Below the pieces are notes generated by a model. It saw nothing but the letters and a program-made list of their open reading frames with translations. It was not told the origin of the DNA and did no database searches. From Crossiella sp. CA-258035 (lineage in GTDB: Bacteria; Actinomycetota; Actinomycetes; Mycobacteriales; Pseudonocardiaceae), in contig NZ_CP116413.1 in assembly GCF_030064675.1 (NCBI RefSeq), forward strand, positions 8,151,501-8,215,500: a DNA stretch of 64,000 nt. Reading direction: 5' to 3'. The translations under genes and the position numbers were made by a program. This document shows positions 62,109 to 64,000 of this stretch, in pieces. Every line of letters starts with the position of its first letter. The first letter of the stretch is position 1.

Positions 62109-63370
62109 CGGCGCCCAGCACCGCGGAGCAGCCGTGGCCGGTCCGGACGGTGGCGCGCAAGATCGCGGAGTGGATCGCGCGGCTGGGGTCGGTGTGGGTG
62201 GAGGGCGAGGTCACCCAGATCTCCAACCGGCCGGGCACCGCGACCGCGTTCATCACCCTGCGCGACCCCTCCGCCAACGTCTCGGTCACCGTGACCTGCG
62301 CGACCGCGCTGCTGCGGGGCCTGGAGACGCCGCTCACCGAGGGCGCGCGGGTGATCATGCACGGGCGGCCGGTGTTCTACGAGGGCCGCGGCACCATCAG
62401 CCTGCGGGTGGACGAGATCCGCGCGGTGGGCATCGGCGAGCTGCTGGCCCGGATCGAGCGGCTGCGCAGGCTGCTGGCCGCCGAGGGCCTGTTCGAGCCG
62501 GCCCGCAAGCGCCGCCCGCCGTTCCTGCCCAACCGCGTCGGGCTGATCACCGGCCGGGCCTCGGCGGCCGAGCGGGACGTGCTGACCAACGCCAAGCACC
62601 GCTGGCCCGCGGTGCACTTCCGGGTGATCAACGTTGCGGTGCAAGGACATCTGGCCGTGCCGCAGGTGCTGGAGGCGCTCGCCGAGCTGGAGGCCGACCC
62701 CGAGGTCGACGTGATCGTGATCGCCCGCGGCGGGGGCAGCGTGGAGGACCTGCTGCCCTTCTCCGACGAGGCGCTGTGCCGGGCGGTGGCTGCCTGCCGC
62801 ACCCCGGTGCTCAGCGCGATCGGGCACGAGCCGGACACCCCGCTGCTGGACCACGTGGCCGACCTGCGCTGCTCGACTCCGACGGACGCGGGCAAACGGG
62901 TGGTTCCGGACGTGGCCGAGGAGACGGCCAGGATCGGCCAGCTCCGCGACCGGGCCCGCCGGGCACTACACGGATGGGTGGATCGCGAACACCGGTTGCT
63001 GGCCCAGTTGTGTTCCCGCCCAGCGCTTTCCGACCCGTTCGGCCCATTGGAACGCCGGGCGGAGGACGTGCGGGCGTTGCGCGAGCGGGCCCGCCGGGCC
63101 ACCCTCTCCCGGCTCGGGCACGAGCAGAGCGGGTTGGACGGTGTCAAAGCGCGCTTGACGACCCTGGGACCGGCCGCCACTCTGGCCCGCGGGTACGCGG
63201 TTGTGCAGCGCGTCGTGGCCGGCGCCCCGGACGGGGTGCTCCGTTCGGTCGCGGACGCGCCGCCGGGAACGCTGCTGCGGGTCCGAGTCGTTGACGGAGC
63301 GGTGCACGCGATCGTGCCCGAAGACACCGGAGCGGTGAACGGAGGTAGCGGTGGCGTCGCTGGCCCATGA
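62105..63370 (+). CDS. xseA: Exodeoxyribonuclease VII large subunit
   Basis: This 421-aa subunit has an N-terminal OB fold ([15 protein letters not shown]), the catalytic segment ([19 protein letters not shown], then [18 protein letters not shown]) and [16 protein letters not shown], followed by a coiled coil. With XseB it degrades single-stranded DNA. The GTG start overlaps the previous gene's stop. Confidence 0.95.
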   Translation: MTAPSTAEQPWPVRTVARKIAEWIARLGSVWVEGEVTQISNRPGTATAFITLRDPSANVSVTVTCATALLRGLETPLTEGARVIMHGRPVFYEGRGTISLRVDEIRAVGIGELLARIERLRRLLAAEGLFEPARKRRPPFLPNRVGLITGRASAAERDVLTNAKHRWPAVHFRVINVAVQGHLAVPQVLEALAELEADPEVDVIVIARGGGSVEDLLPFSDEALCRAVAACRTPVLSAIGHEPDTPLLDHVADLRCSTPTDAGKRVVPDVAEETARIGQLRDRARRALHGWVDREHRLLAQLCSRPALSDPFGPLERRAEDVRALRERARRATLSRLGHEQSGLDGVKARLTTLGPAATLARGYAVVQRVVAGAPDGVLRSVADAPPGTLLRVRVVDGAVHAIVPEDTGAVNGGSGGVAGP

Positions 63371-63785
63371 GCCGACCTTTCTCCCGCTGACCGTCGCCGC
63401 GGCCAGGACGGCGGCGCAGAGCCAGGTCGACCCGCCGGTGCGGGCGGCGGCCGGGGTGGTGCAGCGCAGGGCCGAGGAGGCCAACTCCGCCGCGGCCGAG
63501 TGCTGGGCCGCGCTGCTGGCCGGCTGCGACGCGCCGGGCAGGCGCGCCCTGCCGTCCCGGCTGCGCGCGCTGTCGGAGGCCACCTCGCACTACGTCGGCA
63601 GCCACTGGTGGTACGGCACGGGGTCCCCGCACCGCCGCCGGGTGAGCGAGGCGGAGAATCGCATCGACGAAGCCGCCATGGAGGGCGACGGCGCGGAGTT
63701 CGCCGAAGCGTTCATCGGCTACGACCAGGCGGTGGCCACCGCCGTGGTCCGGGTGCAGAGCACGATGGGGAGCCCCACAGCGTGA
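63351..63785 (+). CDS. Hypothetical protein between xseA and xseB (144 aa)
   Basis: I do not recognise a family. The protein is helical, with Ala-rich stretches and a central [21 protein letters not shown] 63351 lies within the xseA end (20-bp overlap) and has GGAGGTAGCG upstream, a good ribosome site. It is co-transcribed with xseA and xseB. Confidence 0.7.
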   Translation: MASLAHEPTFLPLTVAAARTAAQSQVDPPVRAAAGVVQRRAEEANSAAAECWAALLAGCDAPGRRALPSRLRALSEATSHYVGSHWWYGTGSPHRRRVSEAENRIDEAAMEGDGAEFAEAFIGYDQAVATAVVRVQSTMGSPTA

Positions 63786-63801
63786 GCAAGGACAACACTG
63801 C

Positions 63802-64000
63802 GTGAGTGACGAAAATGCTGGCGCCGCTCTTGGTTACGAGGCGGCGCGGGACGAGCTGGTCGAGGTCGTCCGCAAGCTGGAGGCCGGTGGACTGTCCCTT
63901 GAGGACTCCCTCGCGCTGTGGGAGCGCGGCGAGGAGCTGGCGAAGGTCTGTGAGAAGCACCTCGCGGGTGCCCGAGCGCGGGTCGAGCAGGCGCTGGCCT
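63802..64000 (+). CDS. xseB: Exodeoxyribonuclease VII small subunit, N-terminal part
   Basis: The first 66 codons are present before the window ends. [19 protein letters not shown] and [24 protein letters not shown] are the XseB helices. GTG 63802 follows AAGGA loosely. It is the expected partner of the xseA gene just upstream. Confidence 0.9.
   Translation, partial: MSDENAGAALGYEAARDELVEVVRKLEAGGLSLEDSLALWERGEELAKVCEKHLAGARARVEQALA

Noticed and set aside
63783-63806. A seven-codon GTG frame before xseB
   Set aside because: Too short and overlapped by the xseB start; probably accidental.

Overview
The window is a high-GC actinobacterial chromosome segment. GTG starts, 1-8 nt stop/start overlaps and apparently leaderless genes are frequent. 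Mycothiol deacetylase (mshB), glucosyl-3-phosphoglycerate synthase (gpgS), a 7Fe ferredoxin and an IdeR/DtxR-type iron box point to Actinobacteria; gene content looks most like Pseudonocardiaceae or a relative, but the sequence alone does not fix the genus. From memory, gene order resembles parts of the Mycobacterium tuberculosis Rv1107c-Rv1112, Rv1165-Rv1213 and Rv1316c-Rv1317c regions, which supports several assignments. I see no tRNA, rRNA, transposase, phage gene or CRISPR array.

Layout. 1-7.5 kb: end of a GT4 glycosyltransferase, a lipoprotein, an MFS exporter divergent from a LysR regulator, leucyl aminopeptidase, DUF3117, PaaX and a PaaG-like hydratase/isomerase. 7.4-11.4 kb: a minus-strand run folP2-like, gpgS, PadR, HAAS-type membrane protein, DivIVA-domain protein, SRPBCC protein, tag. 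11.4-16.2 kb: secreted S15-type hydrolase, VOC protein, an unknown Cys/His protein, two LOG proteins and WrbA. 16.2-20 kb: an ABC exporter divergent from a NarL-type two-component system. 20-25 kb: the succinylase branch of lysine/diaminopimelate synthesis (dapE, dapD, dapC) with ferredoxin, a CHAD protein and a lipoprotein. 25-33 kb: mshB, two LpqW/DppA-type lipoproteins, typA, an iron-box-preceded 36-residue Cys/Lys-rich protein and a YCII protein. 33-41 kb: tryptophanyl-tRNA synthetase behind a leader-peptide attenuator, an SRPBCC-Nudix fusion, and an OmpR-type two-component system divergent from a LolA-like protein and a second ABC exporter. 40.6-44.4 kb: thiamine transporter thiBPQ behind a TPP riboswitch. 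44.4-54 kb: pterin dehydratase, Tat-exported DUF839 protein, a large SARP regulator, CHAP amidase, ychF, MerR plus methyltransferase, and the ada-alkA/ogt alkylation-repair pair. 54-64 kb: sbcC, sbcD, rmuC, a DUF6542 membrane protein, ispH, a lipid-droplet-type protein, xseA, an unknown gene and the start of xseB.

Notable items are (1) a four-arm trp attenuator before trpS, (2) an iron box over the -10 of a tiny Cys/Lys-rich gene, (3) four TCTCAG boxes in 11-bp-spaced pairs between a response regulator and its probable target operon, (4) a family of 22-bp tandem repeats at gene 3' ends, (5) three large intergenic inverted repeats (157, 95 and 52 bp), and (6) a dihydropteroate-synthase-like protein that has lost the family's recognisable catalytic loops.
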